A stretch of 64,000 nucleotides of DNA. It comes from AP-15 sp963747735. GTDB lineage: Bacteria; Pseudomonadota; Alphaproteobacteria; ATCC43930; CGMCC-115725. The stretch is taken from the NCBI GenBank assembly GCA_963747735.1, contig CAVVGE010000001.1:790118-854117 (forward strand). The letters run 5' to 3'. Positions 63,666 to 64,000 of this stretch are shown here, in pieces. The notes beneath the pieces were generated by a model that was given only the letters and a program-made list of their open reading frames with translations, did no database searches and was not told the origin of the DNA. Within the stretch, counting starts at the first letter, position 1. Every line of letters starts with the position of its first letter. Both the position numbers and the translations under genes were made by a program.

Positions 63666-64000
63666 CCGATCCAGGTCCCAGGCCGAATTGGCAGATCGTT
63701 CGAGGCCAAGCCACGTCGGCCTTCCTACGACGCCAGTTGCGAGGCTATCCTGAGTGTGAACCGATCGCAGTATTTTCGCAGCAGATTTAATCGGCAGGAG
63801 TCCCATCGTAACCAACAAACCGCTGTTGTTCTATGTTCGTTTATCATTCTCGGCAACAATCGCCCGATGTAAAGGCTTTCAGTCGCAGAACCGGCCGTCC
63901 GGCACCGTGTTCGGCCACAGCGCATTCCGCAGCAGAGAGCGAATTGGGATGACCGAAATGGGGCATATTCGGTCGCTCGACAGCCGACTATAGACGACGA
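63666..64000. other. 335-base right end of the window
   Basis: No conserved gene on either strand up to the window edge. The base composition stays lower in GC than the body of the window, with AT-rich stretches near 63785-63850. The promoter of the minus-strand toxin operon is probably here, but no clear pair of boxes was found. Confidence 0.4.

Overview
The window is a GC-rich (roughly two-thirds G+C by eye) stretch of an alphaproteobacterial chromosome, most likely Rhodospirillales-like. Supporting clues are the rRNA operon order 16S-tRNAIle-tRNAAla-23S-5S-tRNAfMet, a SciP (DUF1153) cell-cycle regulator, PhaR, a long alphaproteobacterial RNase E, and alphaproteobacterial intergenic palindromes. 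Species cannot be named from this sequence alone.

Layout. 0-4.6 kb: end of a GH15 glucoamylase-like gene, then on the minus strand a uracil-catabolism-type pair (a frameshifted GTP-cyclohydrolase-II-like URC1 and a URC4/DUF1688 protein) plus an HSL-family hydrolase. 4.7-12.6 kb: rne facing away from a frameshifted mrcA (PBP1A), prfB with a textbook programmed +1 frameshift, and a YdcF-like gene. 12.5-24 kb: a membrane protein of unknown function, an LplT/Aas-like MFS transporter, a rifampin ADP-ribosyltransferase (arr), sppA, aroC, fabI, a YihY-like protein, pdxH, a CDF metal transporter and an SDR. 24-24.7 kb: a HigB/HigA toxin-antitoxin pair with a nearly leaderless promoter. 24.8-27.3 kb: gltD translationally coupled to a Gfo/Idh/MocA oxidoreductase. 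27.3-35.8 kb: a surface-polysaccharide locus (two glycosyltransferases, KpsE/Wzz-like chain protein, Wza/KpsD-like export protein, lipoprotein, WecB-like epimerase). 35.7-42.8 kb: catabolic genes (quinone-oxidoreductase-like, acyl-CoA ligase, molybdenum hydroxylase large subunit, a secreted protein, a tandem RidA protein).

42.9-49.2 kb: a complete rRNA operon on the minus strand with recognisable promoter and terminator. Its 23S gene carries two intervening sequences, at the helix-25 and helix-45 positions; the larger one encodes a four-helix-bundle IVS protein. The same CAGA/TCTG-rich stem sequence recurs in both intervening sequences and in the spacers. 49.3-60 kb: a PAS histidine kinase, ykgO (zinc-free L36), glcD, a PhaC-like protein with a small overlapping gene, phaR, trpF, trpB, trpA, sciP with a candidate CtrA site, and an LLM-class oxidoreductase.

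60.3-63.7 kb is the most unusual part. It is a less GC-biased, probably acquired island with two facing operons. One encodes a thymidylate-synthase-fold protein whose active-site substitutions point to a cytosine-type or hydroxymethylating enzyme, followed four bases later by a protein I assign to the alpha-glutamyl/putrescinyl-thymine pyrophosphorylase (amino-acid:DNA transferase) superfamily, clade 3. The other encodes a RelE/HigB-type toxin and a HigA-ImmA/IrrE metallopeptidase fusion. Together they look like a nucleotide or DNA-base hypermodification and conflict system.

Two conserved genes (URC1-like and mrcA) carry single frameshifts; assembly error and true decay cannot be separated here. 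Several genes contain in-frame tandem repeats with 15- or 54-bp units, a recurring trait of this genome.
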